Assembly (NCBI GenBank): GCA_038496445.1 | Contig: JALMLS010000516.1 | Span: 124,001 to 188,000, forward strand | Direction of reading: 5' to 3' | Length of the DNA: 64,000 nucleotides | Source of the DNA: Trichosphaerium sp. ATCC 40318 | Taxonomy: Eukaryota; Discosea; Flabellinia; Trichosidae | Shown here: positions 62,806 through 64,000 of the stretch, piece after piece | How the letters are laid out: every line of letters starts with the position of its first letter | Position numbering within the stretch: the stretch's first letter is position 1 | Program-made: the position numbers and the translations under genes | Notes under the pieces: model-generated | Told to the model about the DNA's origin: nothing | The model's database searches: none | What the model saw: the letters and a program-made list of their open reading frames with translations, nothing else

Positions 62806-64000
62806 CTAACCTGGCATTGGGAATGTGCTTGCGAAAGCCTCAACTTCTTTTTTCAATGTCTAAGTAGAGGATGAATAAAACAACAGAGTAATTTTTTTCT
62901 CAATTTTTTTTGATTTACCTTGATAGCATCGCTTTCTTCACAACCTGCAATGAAATCGACCAATTTCTTACCTTTAGCTTTCTACAATATATGTTAATAT
63001 CCAAGCTATTTCCACACTGAAAATAATTACAAAGAGGTAACGTACTTGGATGTCAAGAGCAATTTTCAAAGCGCGATCAAGGAATCCTGCGACTTTGGTG
63101 AAATCTGCTTCTTTGAAGCCACGTGAAGTCAAAGCTGGAGTACCCAAACGAATACCCTTTGGTGATACAGCATTGGCGTCACCGTATATTGTGTTCTTGT
63201 TGGCAGTAATGTGGGCAAAGTCGAACAACTTTTCGAGTTTGGAACCAGTGATTTTATGTGGACGCAAATCCCACAAGATCAAGTGGTTGTCAGTACCTCC
63301 AGTGACAATAGCATGACCGTTATCTACTAAACCCTTTGCAAGAGACTTTGCGTTTGCTTTAACTTGCTTAGCATAATCCTTGAACTCTTGAGTGTTGACT
63401 TGTTTGAGAGCAGTGGCAATTCCAGCAATTGCATGTTCGCTAAAAAAAAATTAACTTCAAAGGCACTGTTCGAGGATCCAAAGCAAGCAAATGTGATGGA
63501 TTCACGTATGTTGATGCAATGGGTTATGAAGGAATTTTTTTACGTACTGTGGACCTCCTTGGAGACCTGGGAAAACAGCTTTGTTGATCTTTGTTTCAAA
63601 ATCATAGTTATCTTTTGATTTACCACCGATTGGTCCTTTTCTGTAAAAGATAAGGGCAGCACGTGGTCCTCTAAGAGTTTTATGTGTTGTAGTTGTAACA
63701 ATATGACAGTGTGCGAAAGGATCATCGGCTTCCTAAAACAAAACAAGTAAGATCTTTGGTGCTTTTTTTTTAATGCTAGCTCAGACAACAAACGTACCTG
63801 AGCTGCAACAAGACCACCAATATGAGCGATATCAGCCATCAAGTAAGCGCCAGCTTTGTTTGCGATTTTTCTCATAGTAGCGTAATCCCATTCTCTTGGG
63901 TAAGCAGAACCACCCTTGTTTGTAGAGTTAGGAAAAAAAAGAAAAATGAGTAAGAAAAACGCGGTAGGCGTACTGCAATAAGCATTTTAGGCTTGAAAGC
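62806..64000 (-). CDS. Serine hydroxymethyltransferase, 3' part (5' end beyond the window)
   Basis: Minus-strand exons read from the window edge: [40 protein letters not shown] with [27 protein letters not shown] (the PLP-binding Lys in THKT), [93 protein letters not shown], and at the stop TFPMPG. Every block is standard SHMT. The enzyme converts serine and tetrahydrofolate to glycine and methylene-tetrahydrofolate. No targeting peptide can be judged as the 5' part is missing. At least five introns of 45-110 bp are seen. Confidence 0.95.

Overview
This window is nuclear DNA of a compact eukaryotic genome, most likely a free-living protist (an amoeba-like or other unicellular lineage; I cannot name the species). 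The evidence is that most genes are cut by very short introns, about 36 to 120 bp, with GTAAGT or GTACGT donors and CTAAT-like branch sites just before the acceptor. Genes sit on both strands with short spacers and no operons. The gene content is purely eukaryotic: U3 snoRNA, RasGEF, PIAS-type SUMO ligase, TMEM87-like seven-TM protein, F-box proteins and a nuclear NDUFS7 gene of mitochondrial complex I. The last of these means aerobic mitochondria. The base composition is AT-rich, and the palindrome CACGTG recurs far above expectation.

Layout. 0-6.3 kb: a small transglutaminase-C-like gene, a secreted single-domain catalase-peroxidase, and a rearranged inverted-repeat region. 6.6-9.5 kb: an F-box gene and an F-box/LRR gene broken by a frameshift. 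9.6-17 kb: two carboxylesterase paralogues in divergent orientation flanking an ATP-grasp gene and a dispersed repeat. 17.7-24.3 kb: three F-box genes (one with WD40 repeats) and a WD40-like membrane protein. 24.7-28 kb: U3 snoRNA, a lysine-rich coiled-coil protein and NDUFS7. 28.2-32.2 kb: a long RasGEF gene. 32.2-39 kb: inverted copies of two dispersed repeats flanking a large GPI-anchored surface protein gene. 39.2-47.2 kb: an NPF-motif protein, a BTB-receiver fusion gene, an MDP1-like HAD phosphatase, the TMEM87-like gene and a PH-domain gene. 47.2-58.7 kb: a decayed filamin-like fragment, a beta-helix mucin-like surface protein, an F-box/LRR gene with a recent partial duplicate, a DUF1330-like gene with a stop in it, a small secreted protein and another surface receptor-like protein. 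58.9-64 kb: the SUMO ligase and the 3' part of serine hydroxymethyltransferase.

Themes. The window is rich in protein-modification adaptors: six F-box genes, one BTB gene and one SUMO E3. The most striking gene is at 40.8-41.9 kb. It joins a KCTD/T1-type BTB domain, usually a tetramerising CUL3 adaptor, to a two-component response-regulator receiver with a complete phosphorylation site. The second is the SUMO ligase, which carries a matrin-like zinc finger and a long Arg/Ser tail typical of splicing factors. A third theme is recombination: gene-conversion tracts between the esterases, a fresh 337-bp LRR duplication, and inverted repeats shared between distant parts of the window.
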